Numbered from the stretch's first letter, positions 1 to 6,887 are shown. The stretch is 12,642 nucleotides of DNA from Methanobacteriota archaeon (GCA_002689565.1 NZGQ01000094.1:1-12642), one strand, 5' to 3'. The notes: generated by a model from the sequence alone, not told the origin. Translations and numbers: made by a program.

Positions 1-966
1 ATACCGGGTACTTCTAGCTACTCACCGGGCTTTATGCAACAAGCATTTAGAGCTTCGGAGAGAACATTTTATGACGAGCAAGGCAACCCAGTTGTCGTGC
101 CACAAAAGATTGCAGGACTATCTCCTGAACAATTAAAAGCCATTGGCTTATCAAGAGAAAAAATTGGCGTTCAAGAACCCTACATGCAAAAGGCGGAACA
201 AGCTTTTGGTACAGGTATTGAAAGTTTATTCGGTGGTTTGGGTGAGTCTGAGCAAGCATTAAGAGAATATGCAGGTGCTGAGTACGATCCTAGTTCATAC
301 CAACAGTTCATGGACCCATACCAAGAAGAGGTTATTGACCAAGTACGCAAAGATATACTTGAAAGAGGAGCCATGGCTGACATATCAGCTAGAGCTTCTG
401 ACATCGCTAGAGGCGGTGAATCTGCCTTTGGATCAAGAGCTAGATTAGGTGCAGAAGAACGCACTGAAGCTCTCGGTAGAGGCTTAGGAGAAGCTTTAGG
501 CGGACTTAGAAGCCAAGGCTTTCAACAAGCACAAAGATCAGCCATGGGAGAATTTGGTAGACAACAACAAGCTCAACAACAACTTGCTTCAGGACTTGGT
601 TCTTTGGCAGGTGCAAGACAAGCAGGTCAGTTTGGTTTAGGTCAAGCTTACTCAGGTCTTGGTGGTCAAGCACAACAAGCTGCTCAAGCTGACATACAAA
701 GACAACTAGGTTTAGGTCAAATGACACAAGGATTACAACAAGCACGATTGGATGCATCAAGACAAAATGCATTAATGCAACAACAAGCCCCAATGCAACA
801 AATGCAATCATTGTTACCATTTGTACAAAGTGTCCCAGCAGGATTTAGTCAGGTTGGTACAACTTATGGAGTTCAACCATCAGCCTTGCAAACAGGCTTA
901 GGAGTTGGATTATCAGCACTTGGTGGTTTGGGTAGCTTTATGAATCCACCACAATATAGAACATAA
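1..966 (+). CDS. Probable internal virion / DNA-ejection protein, 5'-truncated by window edge
   Basis: The frame is open from base 1, so the gene starts upstream; 321 residues are visible. The first ATG (34) has no Shine-Dalgarno and follows residues that read as normal coding sequence (PGTSSYSPGF), so I do not take it as the start. The protein is hydrophilic and low-complexity. It has an acidic stretch with a FMDPYQEEVIDQVRKDI segment, then a helix rich in Ala, Arg and Glu (ARLGAEERTEALGRGLGEAL), then a long Gln/Ala/Gly-rich part over roughly the last 170 residues. Similar 'NPY...VID' plus A/Q-rich proteins are common near the tail/ejection genes of podovirus-like phages, where they are thought to travel in the virion and leave with the DNA. 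The two genes downstream are packed tightly behind it. I recognise the style, not a specific family, so the function is inferred from composition and position. Confidence 0.55.
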   Translation: MPGTSSYSPGFMQQAFRASERTFYDEQGNPVVVPQKIAGLSPEQLKAIGLSREKIGVQEPYMQKAEQAFGTGIESLFGGLGESEQALREYAGAEYDPSSYQQFMDPYQEEVIDQVRKDILERGAMADISARASDIARGGESAFGSRARLGAEERTEALGRGLGEALGGLRSQGFQQAQRSAMGEFGRQQQAQQQLASGLGSLAGARQAGQFGLGQAYSGLGGQAQQAAQADIQRQLGLGQMTQGLQQARLDASRQNALMQQQAPMQQMQSLLPFVQSVPAGFSQVGTTYGVQPSALQTGLGVGLSALGGLGSFMNPPQYRT

Positions 967-969
967 GGA
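965..969 (+). promoter_or_regulatory. Ribosome binding site that decides the start at 978
   Basis: AAGGA lies across the TAA stop of the preceding gene. The ATG at 972 would leave only 2 nt of spacing, while the in-frame ATG at 978 leaves 8 nt. The second ATG is therefore the better start for the downstream gene. Confidence 0.6.
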
Positions 970-977
970 TAATGCCA

Positions 978-2336
978 ATGAGCAGAACAGGTTTGTCATC
1001 GTTAATGGGTTACCAAGAGGGTGGCGATCCATCTTCTCCAACAACAGGAACTCCTACTGGCTTAGACGCACTAGCTAGTCTTATGACCCCAAAAACTTTT
1101 GATTTTGATGCTAGCGTTGAAAAGTATGAAGATAGGCTTTCGCCATTTATAAACCAACAGCCTCCAGTAACAGGATATGAAGCTGCTTCTCTTGTTGGCT
1201 CAAACATACTTGCACAACAGGCAGAAAAATTTCCATCTTTAGGTCGAGGCGTTGGAATGGGCTTTCAAGCGTTAAGTGCCGAAATAAAAAAACGCAGAGA
1301 ATCTAAAAGAAAAGAAAAACAAGCTGTAGCAATGAAAGCTATCGAAATGGCATCAGAAGACGAGCAATCAGCGAAAAAGTTTTTAAATGACTACTCGTTA
1401 AAATTAATTGATTTGGCTAACAAAGAAATACCAAGAGTAACATTGCAATATCAAGACGAATCAGGTGAAAAAATAGAACAAACCTTTTATCACAATGATC
1501 CGCAGGTCAGTGCAATACTTGCAAATGGTGGTGTGGAAATCAAATCACCACAAAGCGTGACTAACATTGACATGGGTAATGCCAGTGATCTTGATAAAGA
1601 AAGAGCAAAAAATATAGCCAAAACAGAACAAACTTGGCAAGTCGAAGCCGATGGAGCAACTGGGGTGAGAGATCAAATTCTGTACGCTAGATCAGTAGCA
1701 GAAGAGTTGGGTCCTGATGGTTTTGGTCCTGTAGAACAATTCACCGCACCCATAAGAACTGCTTTGGTTGATTTGGGTTTTGGTAATATTATTGATATAA
1801 GCAAGCTATCTGATCAACAATTGCTAGGACAGCTTGGTACAAGTTTTGCTATGGCTTTGGTTGGTAAAACCAAGGGTGCTATTTCAAACAGAGAAATGGA
1901 CATGTTCTTAAGAGCATCACCTACATTGGGTGCAACCTACGAAGGTTTTATGAAAATGTTAACTTACCTAGATAGGATTGCAGAAAGATCAGAAAAATTT
2001 AACGAACAGTGGAATCAAAAATCTATAGAGTTAGCAAAAGCAAATGCATCAATTGCTGAGATACAAGGAGCTTTAGCTTCATTCAAATCAGAGTTTAGGG
2101 GTGCAAACCCTCTTTTTGACGAACAAGAGTTTGCAGAATTAGAGTCCATCAAAGATGACAAAAACTACAGCGAAGTAAACAAAGGCTATACAAGTGTAAC
2201 TGCACAACGGGCTGTCAATAATCAGCTTAATGACAGAGCTTCAAAAATAATTGAAGACATTGAGAATGATGACAGTTTAAGTGCAACGCAAAAAGCACAA
2301 AAAATTAGAGAAATACAAAACATTTTAGGTACATAA
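978..2336 (+). CDS. Probable virion-associated / DNA-ejection protein (452 aa)
   Basis: The start at 978 (MSRTGLSSLM) is chosen over the ATG two codons upstream because of Shine-Dalgarno spacing. The N-terminal 75 residues are Pro/Gly/Thr-rich and probably flexible. A basic helical stretch follows (EIKKRRESKRKEKQ, around residues 105-118). A globular region at about 225-345 contains GVRDQILYARSVAEELG, TSFAMALVGKTKGAISNREM and a long helix, and the C-terminal quarter is predicted coiled or helical (Lys/Glu/Asp-rich). The central 'KTKGAISNREMDMFLRASP' type of segment is one I associate with conserved phage structural proteins next to ejection genes. No enzymatic motif is visible. It lies 11 nt after the upstream gene and 2 nt before the downstream one, so the three are co-transcribed and probably translationally coupled. 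Virion function is inference from context and composition. Confidence 0.6.
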   Translation: MSRTGLSSLMGYQEGGDPSSPTTGTPTGLDALASLMTPKTFDFDASVEKYEDRLSPFINQQPPVTGYEAASLVGSNILAQQAEKFPSLGRGVGMGFQALSAEIKKRRESKRKEKQAVAMKAIEMASEDEQSAKKFLNDYSLKLIDLANKEIPRVTLQYQDESGEKIEQTFYHNDPQVSAILANGGVEIKSPQSVTNIDMGNASDLDKERAKNIAKTEQTWQVEADGATGVRDQILYARSVAEELGPDGFGPVEQFTAPIRTALVDLGFGNIIDISKLSDQQLLGQLGTSFAMALVGKTKGAISNREMDMFLRASPTLGATYEGFMKMLTYLDRIAERSEKFNEQWNQKSIELAKANASIAEIQGALASFKSEFRGANPLFDEQEFAELESIKDDKNYSEVNKGYTSVTAQRAVNNQLNDRASKIIEDIENDDSLSATQKAQKIREIQNILGT

Positions 2337-2338
2337 TT

Positions 2339-4585
2339 ATGTCTGATAAATATGATGCAGAGATAGAAAGCCTAAGAAATTTAGCCAACAAACAACAAGA
2401 CCTAGAAACTGAGTATGTAACAAAGAAAACAAGAGCCAACATGTTCTTTGACGATGATGCAAAGATTGATTACTTAGCATCTTTAAGATTTCCTGATGAC
2501 CCATTGGCATCATATCGATATCAGTTTGTAGACGGTGAGTTAGTCTACAGAAACGATGACGGCACTTTAGAAAAAGAATTTGTCTCGCCAACTGATGTTG
2601 GGGTGTTTGGTGAATATGTGAAGCCAAATTTAGTTCCTGCGACCACATTTATGGCTGATGTTGTCGGTGGTATAGAAGGAGCAAAAAGGGGATTTCAAAG
2701 AGGCTTAACACAAGCAGTTACATCTCCTGCTAAACACCCTTTAGCACAACTTGGCATAGTTTTGGGCAACACCGCAATGGGTGGCTTTGCAGGCAATGTG
2801 GTTGTCGGTGGTGTGGCTAGGGGTGGTAGAGAGTTGATGATAGATCAATTTTACAACATGCCTCCTGAAGAATTAGTAGCCGCAGGTAAAGACCTTTTAA
2901 TTTCAAGTGGCTTTTCAGCCATACCTTTTGGTGTTGGCAAGACAAGGCAAGTATTTAATAAATTTGTTGGTAGAAAAGATGCTTTGCAAAAAATTATGAA
3001 TTTGCGATTAAATCAAGCTGACACCATAGCCGAAGCAAAAAAACTGGGCATTGATTTAACTCCTGCTGAGGCAGATGTGTTGGCAACTAAAGCTCAAAAC
3101 ATACAATACTTTCTTACACGACAGCCTGAGTCTGACAAAATATATAATTTTTACAACTCAAGAGCCAGTCAAGTAAGAGAAGCTATTGAAGTTTTTGCAT
3201 CTGAAATCGGATCAGGTAAAGGCGGTGATATAGGAAGAAGGGTTCAAGAAGCATCTAAAAAAGCCATAGACGAGCTAGCCAAAAGAAGAAAGGTGCGTGC
3301 AGGTAAAATTTACGACACAATTAAAAATTCTGACGAGCCATTTCAAATAAACACAAATGAAATTATAGAAAAAATAAACGCAAAGCTTGCTGATCCAAAG
3401 CTAGACCCTAATGAAGTAGAGGCTATTACTAAATTTAAAGATTTATTATTTGATGCAAACGGTGAGGTTATAACTGACCTTATGGCTATACATGGTAGAC
3501 GAGCAGGATCAATTAATGATCTGATTACTAATACAGGTGGATACGCACAAAAAGTTATTATTAATCTTAAAGATGATATGACTTCTTTGATGGATGAAGC
3601 AACTCCATTATACAATCTTGCAAGAAGAGTATATGACCCATCGAGAGGACCATTGCAACTGGTAGAAAAGAGTGCAATTGGCAGAATGTCGAAACTTATA
3701 AGAGATGAGCAATCTGCAAAAGCCTTGCAAACATTCTTTAATCCAAATGTTTCTGCTCAATCTTTAAGAAACTCTAAAAGAATATTACAAGCAGTCGACC
3801 CTGTGGTTTTTCAAGATGTAAAAAAAGAATTTCTATTACAACAGTTGGATAAAGTTACTAAAGAAGCTTTATTAGAAAAAGGTTTGCCACAATTCAAAAA
3901 CTATTTCTTGCAAGGCAACACCAAGAAAATGATGGAAGAAATATTGGAGCCTGAAGAGTTTGATAACTTTTACAAGCTTGTGGATATTATGAACAAATCA
4001 TTTTCAGTCGCCAAATCAGGCTCCCCAACAAAACCGTTAATGATAATGGAAAAAGAACTAGTTGATGAGGCACAGGGGATTGGTTCTAAGTCTTTAGGTC
4101 TATTGCTTTCTGCCATAAGGTTACCGGGCAGATTGGTTACAGGTACTTTTGGTGATGATGTTATGAAAAGAATAGCAATGACACAGGCTGATACATACTA
4201 CCGTGCATTGACTGATGCTTTATTTGATCCTGATGCTGTAAATACTATAAACAAAGCTTATGATTACTTTGCTCCGCTTGAGTTTGGTATTAAGCAAACA
4301 ATGACAAGAGGTGGTGCAGAAGCTGTGGAAGGTGTGACTGAGCCACAAGAACAGCCATACGAAGGTCAAGCTTTTGAAAGAGAGGTGGAGAGAAGAGACA
4401 ACCTTAGCTCACAACTAGACTCAGCATTGCAAAGTTTCCAACCATCAAACATCCCACTGGTTCCACCTGCTACTGCTGTTAGACCACAGGATATGTTATC
4501 TGAAACGATCTTACCTAATCCAAAAGACCGAGAGTTGGCTGAACGCCTAGCTATGGGTTCTTCGGGAATTGGCTCTTTAGCTTAG
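2339..4585 (+). CDS. Large probable internal virion / DNA-ejection protein (748 aa)
   Basis: The start ATG has an AGGT Shine-Dalgarno 9 nt upstream, inside the end of the previous gene; the gap is 2 nt. The protein is long and mostly helical. The N-terminal 100 residues are acidic. A Gly/Ala/Val-rich hydrophobic stretch at about residues 135-162 (QLGIVLGNTAMGGFAGNVVV) could be a membrane-inserting or amphipathic segment, as large ejection proteins of short-tailed phages often have. The middle (about 210-640) is Lys/Glu/Asp-rich helical sequence with no catalytic motif I can name. The last 100 residues are Pro/Gln-rich and look flexible. It is the last gene of the structural block; its stop is 1 nt from the stop of the convergent small gene. 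The ejection role is inferred from size, order and the hydrophobic patch. A peptidoglycan hydrolase domain of the kind fused to some ejection proteins was looked for and not seen. Confidence 0.6.
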   Translation: MSDKYDAEIESLRNLANKQQDLETEYVTKKTRANMFFDDDAKIDYLASLRFPDDPLASYRYQFVDGELVYRNDDGTLEKEFVSPTDVGVFGEYVKPNLVPATTFMADVVGGIEGAKRGFQRGLTQAVTSPAKHPLAQLGIVLGNTAMGGFAGNVVVGGVARGGRELMIDQFYNMPPEELVAAGKDLLISSGFSAIPFGVGKTRQVFNKFVGRKDALQKIMNLRLNQADTIAEAKKLGIDLTPAEADVLATKAQNIQYFLTRQPESDKIYNFYNSRASQVREAIEVFASEIGSGKGGDIGRRVQEASKKAIDELAKRRKVRAGKIYDTIKNSDEPFQINTNEIIEKINAKLADPKLDPNEVEAITKFKDLLFDANGEVITDLMAIHGRRAGSINDLITNTGGYAQKVIINLKDDMTSLMDEATPLYNLARRVYDPSRGPLQLVEKSAIGRMSKLIRDEQSAKALQTFFNPNVSAQSLRNSKRILQAVDPVVFQDVKKEFLLQQLDKVTKEALLEKGLPQFKNYFLQGNTKKMMEEILEPEEFDNFYKLVDIMNKSFSVAKSGSPTKPLMIMEKELVDEAQGIGSKSLGLLLSAIRLPGRLVTGTFGDDVMKRIAMTQADTYYRALTDALFDPDAVNTINKAYDYFAPLEFGIKQTMTRGGAEAVEGVTEPQEQPYEGQAFEREVERRDNLSSQLDSALQSFQPSNIPLVPPATAVRPQDMLSETILPNPKDRELAERLAMGSSGIGSLA

Positions 4586-4596
4586 ATTAAAGCTGA
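4577..4596. terminator. Weak hairpin at the convergent gene ends
   Basis: TTAGCTT (4577-4583) can pair with AAGCTGA (4590-4596), giving 7 pairs including one G-U around a 6-nt loop. It covers both stop codons of the convergent genes. No good T-run follows on either strand, so it is at best a weak terminator or a transcript 3' end. Confidence 0.2.
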
Positions 4597-4826
4597 TCTA
4601 CATCAAACTGAACATTCATTGTATTCCCATAAAACTTAGAAGTTTGTACTCCTAGGTTTATAAAATACTCAGCCATCTTTCTTGGGCATTTATTTTTCGC
4701 ACTAGCAAGTGCAAATAATTGATCAGACAAATGCTTATCAATGGCTATAGGGGTAATGTCCTGTTCAACTCTTTGTGAGCCTTTTATTTGTTTGACAATA
4801 TCTTTAGGAAAATGTCCTGCTAACAT
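4587..4826 (-). CDS. Small ribbon-helix-helix-like protein (79 aa), putative DNA-binding regulator
   Basis: The start is supported by AGGAG 6 nt upstream on the minus strand. After about 20 basic or polar residues comes a pattern typical of the MetJ/Arc ribbon-helix-helix fold: a short beta strand (ITPIAID, about 25-31), helix A (HLSDQLFALASAKN), a turn, and helix B (PRKMAEYFINLGVQ). Proteins of this fold dimerise through the strand, which lies in the DNA major groove, and often bind tandem short repeats. The last 17 residues look unstructured. It lies 13 nt downstream of another gene of similar design, so the two form one operon from the promoter at 5050-5082. Autoregulation is plausible because that promoter carries the AAGTGTT heptad. 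The fold call is by eye from secondary-structure pattern only, and no family name is claimed. It could instead be an unrelated small helical phage protein. Confidence 0.5.
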   Translation of the reverse strand: MLAGHFPKDIVKQIKGSQRVEQDITPIAIDKHLSDQLFALASAKNKCPRKMAEYFINLGVQTSKFYGNTMNVQFDVDQL

Positions 4827-4839
4827 AATTGTCTCCTAG

Positions 4840-5010
4840 TTATACAGCTTCCCCCTCTTGCTGTTGCATTACTTTTTTGTGATTGGTCTCCACCATTAAA
4901 CGGATTTGATCAATCTTCTTTCTTCTTTCTAAAGAACAAATCTCTTGCAATAACTCGTAGGTTGCTAGATCGACTGTCAAGGTTCTGTAGCCCTTGTTGT
5001 AGTCACCCAT
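4840..5010 (-). CDS. Small ribbon-helix-helix-like protein (56 aa), putative DNA-binding regulator
   Basis: A longer reading frame opens at 5061, but AAGGAG lies 6 nt before the ATG at 5010 (MGDYNKGY), so the short form is chosen. The order is a beta strand with alternating polar and hydrophobic residues (YRTLTVDL, 8-15), helix A (ATYELLQEICSLERR, 16-30), then helix B starting KKIDQIRLMVETN (31-43) and a polar tail. This is the length and layout of a minimal CopG/Arc-type ribbon-helix-helix repressor. It is the first gene of a two-gene minus-strand operon whose leader is about 30 nt. Its promoter faces the plus-strand promoter at 5110-5152, with AAGTGTT copies in both, so it is well placed to be the regulator of this cluster. 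DNA binding and target are inference. Confidence 0.55.
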   Translation of the reverse strand: MGDYNKGYRTLTVDLATYELLQEICSLERRKKIDQIRLMVETNHKKVMQQQEGEAV

Positions 5011-5049
5011 ATCAATCTCCTTTATGTACTTAAAAATGAATTGTAACTG

Positions 5050-5082
5050 ATTATAATACATTTGAACACAATATTAACACTT
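5050..5082 (-). promoter_or_regulatory. Sigma70-type promoter of the ribbon-helix-helix operon
   Basis: Read on the minus strand, -35 TTAATA (5077-5072), a 16-nt spacer and a consensus -10 TATAAT (5055-5050) precede the 56-aa gene, with a predicted start near 5043. The -35 overlaps an AAGTGTT heptad (5082-5076) in exactly the register seen at the three plus-strand promoters. A related TTGTGTT copy follows 11 nt downstream (5071-5065). No good second heptad lies upstream. Confidence 0.6.
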
Positions 5083-5109
5083 TATTAGCATATAAAAAAA
5101 CATCAATAA

Positions 5110-5152
5110 AAGTGTTGAAAAGTGTTGTAATCTTTAATCAGTTTGCTATTAT
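5110..5152 (+). promoter_or_regulatory. Promoter A with tandem AAGTGTT heptads
   Basis: The heptads AAGTGTT at 5110-5116 and 5120-5126 have a 10-bp period. The -35 TTGTAA (5125-5130) overlaps the second heptad. A 16-nt spacer ends in TGC, making an extended -10, followed by TATTAT (5147-5152). The predicted transcription start is near 5159. The position of the direct repeat over and upstream of the -35 fits either an activator site or a repressor operator. Confidence 0.65.
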
Positions 5153-5155
5153 ATG

Positions 5156-5179
5156 TGTGTAGGAAATGATTTCTACACA
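5156..5179 (+). promoter_or_regulatory. 5' leader stem-loop A
   Basis: TGTGTAGGAA pairs with TTTCTACACA around an ATGA tetraloop: 10 pairs including one G-U. With the predicted start at 5159, the transcript would begin with a 7-bp stem-loop (GUAGGAA / UUUCUAC). The Shine-Dalgarno GGAG (5182-5185) lies 3 nt beyond it and 7 nt before the ATG. As DNA it is also an imperfect inverted repeat that could be an operator at the transcription start. Confidence 0.55.
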
Positions 5180-5192
5180 TTGGAGAAAAGAT

Positions 5193-5885
5193 ATGAGAAA
5201 CGAAAAATTAACAATAGCACTAGGCGAAGGCTCTAAAATGTTTACTCTTAGAGCTACCTATAAGTATGTAGATGGTTGGGGTAATATGTATGAGTCAAGC
5301 TATCATATACAAAATCTAAGCATTGACCCTGCACAAGCTCAAGAAAAAGCTAGAGCTTATGCTGAAAAAAGAGATATGCCCTTAATGGACACATCATGGG
5401 TCTTTGATGTCAATACATTTGATATTGAGAGAAAAAGCAAAGAAGAGCTTGCTCGTCTTAAGGCTGAGAAAGAAAAAAGAATTGCTAGAGCAAAAGAGAT
5501 TAGTGCCAAGATACAAATGAATTATCACACTCTTATGTGGGGTTACTTTATGGCTCAGTCATGCAGAAAGTTTGATGACTTACAAAAAGTAGCTAATGTT
5601 GCTGAACTAGATACAGAAAACAGGGTTACTATCACTGGCGAGCTTGTTCATGAGAAAGAGTATTACAGTGATTGGGGTTGTGTGCTTAAAGGTATCTTTC
5701 TTCTTGAGACTGGTCAAAAAGTTTTTGGCTCAGTTCCTAGTATGAAAGATCAGCCAGTTAACATTGGCGATGTAATACAGTTTGATGCAAAGATAGAAAA
5801 GCCAAAAGACTTTGATGGCACATTCTACTTTTTCAAAAGACCAACCAAAGCAAAATTTATTAGCCAAGTTAAGGAGGTAGCGTAA
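5193..5885 (+). CDS. Conserved-looking phage protein with OB-fold-like C-terminus (230 aa)
   Basis: An in-frame ATG at 5166 lies inside the leader hairpin; the ATG at 5193 has GGAG 7 nt upstream and is chosen. The N-terminal part (about 1-75) is beta-rich. A charged helix at about 78-105 (KSKEELARLKAEKEKRIARA) looks like a coiled coil. The C-terminal 85 residues read as a five-stranded barrel: VTITGELVHEKEYYSDWG, then GCVLKGIFLLETGQKVFGSVP, then NIGDVIQFDAKIEKPKD, ending in GTFYFFKRPTKAKF. The 'VxGTVP...GDxVxFxAxIExxxxD...FFKRPTKA' pattern resembles small OB-fold-like modules I recall from other tailed-phage hypothetical proteins, so nucleic-acid binding is possible. It is the first gene after promoter A and overlaps the next start by 1 nt, so the pair is translationally coupled. 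The biological role is unknown. Confidence 0.75.
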   Translation: MRNEKLTIALGEGSKMFTLRATYKYVDGWGNMYESSYHIQNLSIDPAQAQEKARAYAEKRDMPLMDTSWVFDVNTFDIERKSKEELARLKAEKEKRIARAKEISAKIQMNYHTLMWGYFMAQSCRKFDDLQKVANVAELDTENRVTITGELVHEKEYYSDWGCVLKGIFLLETGQKVFGSVPSMKDQPVNIGDVIQFDAKIEKPKDFDGTFYFFKRPTKAKFISQVKEVA

Positions 5886-6145
5886 TGGAATTTTTAGTAG
5901 TATGGAACGAAGAGGCTTATGGCGATGTTGAGCCAAGAACTGTAAACATGCAAGAGTTTGTCGATGATGGCATCGAGGGTGACTGGGGTATAGAAGAAGA
6001 TGAGGATGGCGAGTTTACTCTTGAGCATCTTGAAAACCTTAAGGTCGGTGACTCACATACAACCTACGGTCCTTGGGGATGGAGTGTAAAATTTACAAGA
6101 ATAGCCAATGTGCATTATCCGTCTTATCCTAATGTATCGGGATAA
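5885..6145 (+). CDS. Very acidic small phage protein (86 aa), function unknown
   Basis: The start codon overlaps the previous stop (TAATG) and has a full AAGGAGG Shine-Dalgarno 7 nt upstream, the strongest in the window, so high expression is likely. By hand count it has about 19 Asp/Glu against 4 Lys/Arg, concentrated in residues 24-50 (DDGIEGDWGIEEDEDGEF). A Trp/Gly-rich beta segment follows (TTYGPWGWSVKFTRI), and the Pro/Ser tail looks disordered. I do not recognise the family. Strongly acidic small early phage proteins are sometimes DNA mimics that block host enzymes, but nothing here proves that. Its stop codon is the first base of the next promoter's heptad. Confidence 0.75.
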   Translation: MEFLVVWNEEAYGDVEPRTVNMQEFVDDGIEGDWGIEEDEDGEFTLEHLENLKVGDSHTTYGPWGWSVKFTRIANVHYPSYPNVSG

Positions 6146-6188
6146 AGTGTTCACAAGTGTTGACATTCAATGCTTGTGAGAGTAAATT
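6145..6188 (+). promoter_or_regulatory. Promoter C with tandem AAGTGTT heptads
   Basis: The heptads at 6145-6151 and 6155-6161 again have a 10-bp period, with a consensus -35 TTGACA (6160-6165) overlapping the second. The spacer is 17 nt and the -10 is TAAATT (6183-6188). The predicted start is near 6195, giving a leader of about 25 nt. Unlike promoters A and B it has no extended -10 and no matching leader hairpin. It drives the small-gene run from 6221 to 7318. Confidence 0.65.
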
Positions 6189-6220
6189 TAAGTTTGTTCA
6201 TTTAAACAAGGAGAATCAAA

Positions 6221-6520
6221 ATGGCAAGAACAAGAAGAGAAGAGACTTACGATCAGATGATTGCAAGATATAGAAAGGACCTTGGAGAGGATATCCATGA
6301 GACATACACAGGGCGTTGTGTCCTTGGTGATCATGGTGAGTTCACATCTACCTTTGAAGGATTCCTTAATAACCCCATAGGTTGCAATGCTTGTATACAA
6401 AAAGGCATGATCACTTGGGACAGAGACTTCAATGAAGCATTAGTTTGGGAGGCAATAAAAAAAGTTATTGCAGATAAAAATAAACCTAAAGTAGAGGAGG
6501 CAGAAAGTGACACAGTATAA
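6221..6520 (+). CDS. Small zinc-ribbon-like phage protein (99 aa)
   Basis: The start has AAGGAG 7 nt upstream. Cys33, His38, Cys55 and Cys58 form a C-x4-H...C-x2-C set in the context RCVLGDHGEF...GCNACI. This resembles the short 'C..HGEF......GC..C' treble-clef or zinc-ribbon module that accompanies some phage and homing HNH endonucleases. No HNH or GIY-YIG catalytic motif is present, so it would be a stand-alone metal-binding module, perhaps for nucleic acid or protein binding. The first 25 residues are Arg-rich (ARTRREET) and the last 20 acidic. It is the first gene after promoter C, and its end overlaps the next start by 14 nt. The zinc site is inferred from residues only. Confidence 0.75.
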   Translation: MARTRREETYDQMIARYRKDLGEDIHETYTGRCVLGDHGEFTSTFEGFLNNPIGCNACIQKGMITWDRDFNEALVWEAIKKVIADKNKPKVEEAESDTV

Positions 6521-6704
6521 AGATGTTGTAGAAAAGCAAAATCAAAAGCTCAAAGAAGAGAAAGACGCAAACACAATTACAGAGCTTGGTTGGCAAAGAG
6601 AAGAGGTGGGCAAAGCCAGTGTGATCAGACACAAAAGATATCGAGATAGAGTAGAATATGAATATTCTGACAAACGCAAAAAGCCACACACAGAATGGAG
6701 ATAA
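6507..6704 (+). CDS. Small charged phage protein (65 aa), function unknown
   Basis: The start is GTG, chosen because GAGGAGG ends exactly 6 nt before it; the frame overlaps the end of the zinc-ribbon gene by 14 nt. The protein is highly charged and basic overall. The N-terminal helix (YKDVVEKQNQKLKEEKD) may form a coiled coil. The remainder is rich in Arg, Lys and Tyr (IRHKRYRDRVEYEYSDKRKK), which suits nucleic-acid or ribosome contact but is not diagnostic. I recognise no family. Confidence 0.65.
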   Translation: MTQYKDVVEKQNQKLKEEKDANTITELGWQREEVGKASVIRHKRYRDRVEYEYSDKRKKPHTEWR

Positions 6705-6760
6705 ATTATCCATGCGGTTGGTTTGACGCAGAACAATTACCAAAGGAAGACGATGAGTAA
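6695..6760 (+). CDS. Possible 21-aa mini-ORF bridging two genes
   Basis: The ATG lies inside the end of the 65-aa gene and the TAA inside the start of the 44-aa gene (ATGAGTAA), reading MEINYPCGWFDAEQLPKEDD and one more Glu. There is no Shine-Dalgarno of its own. It fills a 48-nt gap exactly and could couple translation of its neighbours. It may equally be chance. Confidence 0.25.
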   Translation: MEINYPCGWFDAEQLPKEDDE

Positions 6761-6887
6761 AACAATACAAGATTACAAGGGTAACTTTTATGACGATGTT
6801 ACTGGACAATTTTATAAGTGGTCAGAGTTTATGAAGCTATTAAGAGAAAGAAACGAGGGGGAGAAAAAGGATGGTGCCAAGAAATAA
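6753..6887 (+). CDS. Very small phage protein (44 aa), function unknown
   Basis: AAGGA ends 5 nt before the ATG. The product begins MSKTIQDYKGNFYDDVTGQF, has an aromatic-rich middle (FYKWSEFMKLL) and ends in a Lys/Glu/Gly tail. It overlaps the next gene by 17 nt, in the style of the whole run. Good Shine-Dalgarno spacing and the overlaps at both ends support a real gene. No family is recognised. Confidence 0.55.
   Translation: MSKTIQDYKGNFYDDVTGQFYKWSEFMKLLRERNEGEKKDGAKK

Larger units (their letters stand above)
5110..5195 (+). repeat. Copy 1 of a duplicated 86-bp promoter/leader unit
   Basis: This segment, from the first heptad to the start codon, aligns without gaps to 7321-7406. By hand count 71 of 86 positions are identical. 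Differences cluster in the promoter spacer (7 of 15), while the heptads, -35, -10, hairpin stem and Shine-Dalgarno are nearly or fully kept. Confidence 0.8.

Noticed and set aside
506..820. 104-aa Val/Leu-rich minus-strand ORF
   Set aside because: It is the complement of the CAA/GCT-rich Q/A repeat region of the virion gene. It has no ribosome site and no protein-like pattern.
34..966. Complete 310-aa protein starting at ATG 34
   Set aside because: There is no ribosome site before it and the frame is open and coding-like back to base 1, so the gene is called as truncated instead.
2909..2947. Walker A-like 'GFSAIPFGVGKT' in the 748-aa virion protein
   Set aside because: The glycine required four residues before GKT is isoleucine, and no Walker B follows. 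It is most likely chance in a Gly-rich stretch.
5011..5061. Longer 73-aa form of the upstream ribbon-helix-helix gene
   Set aside because: The extra 17 residues overlap the promoter -10 (5055-5050) and start with no Shine-Dalgarno. AAGGAG points to the ATG at 5010.
5166..5192. Upstream in-frame ATG that would extend the 230-aa protein by nine residues
   Set aside because: It lies inside the leader hairpin, only a few bases after the predicted transcription start and with no ribosome site. GGAG is spaced 7 nt from the ATG at 5193, exactly as in the duplicate leader at 7404.
6486..6809. 107-aa hydrophobic ORF on the minus strand
   Set aside because: It is antisense to three plus-strand genes with good ribosome sites. 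Its Phe/Leu/Val richness is what the complement of A-rich coding DNA produces.
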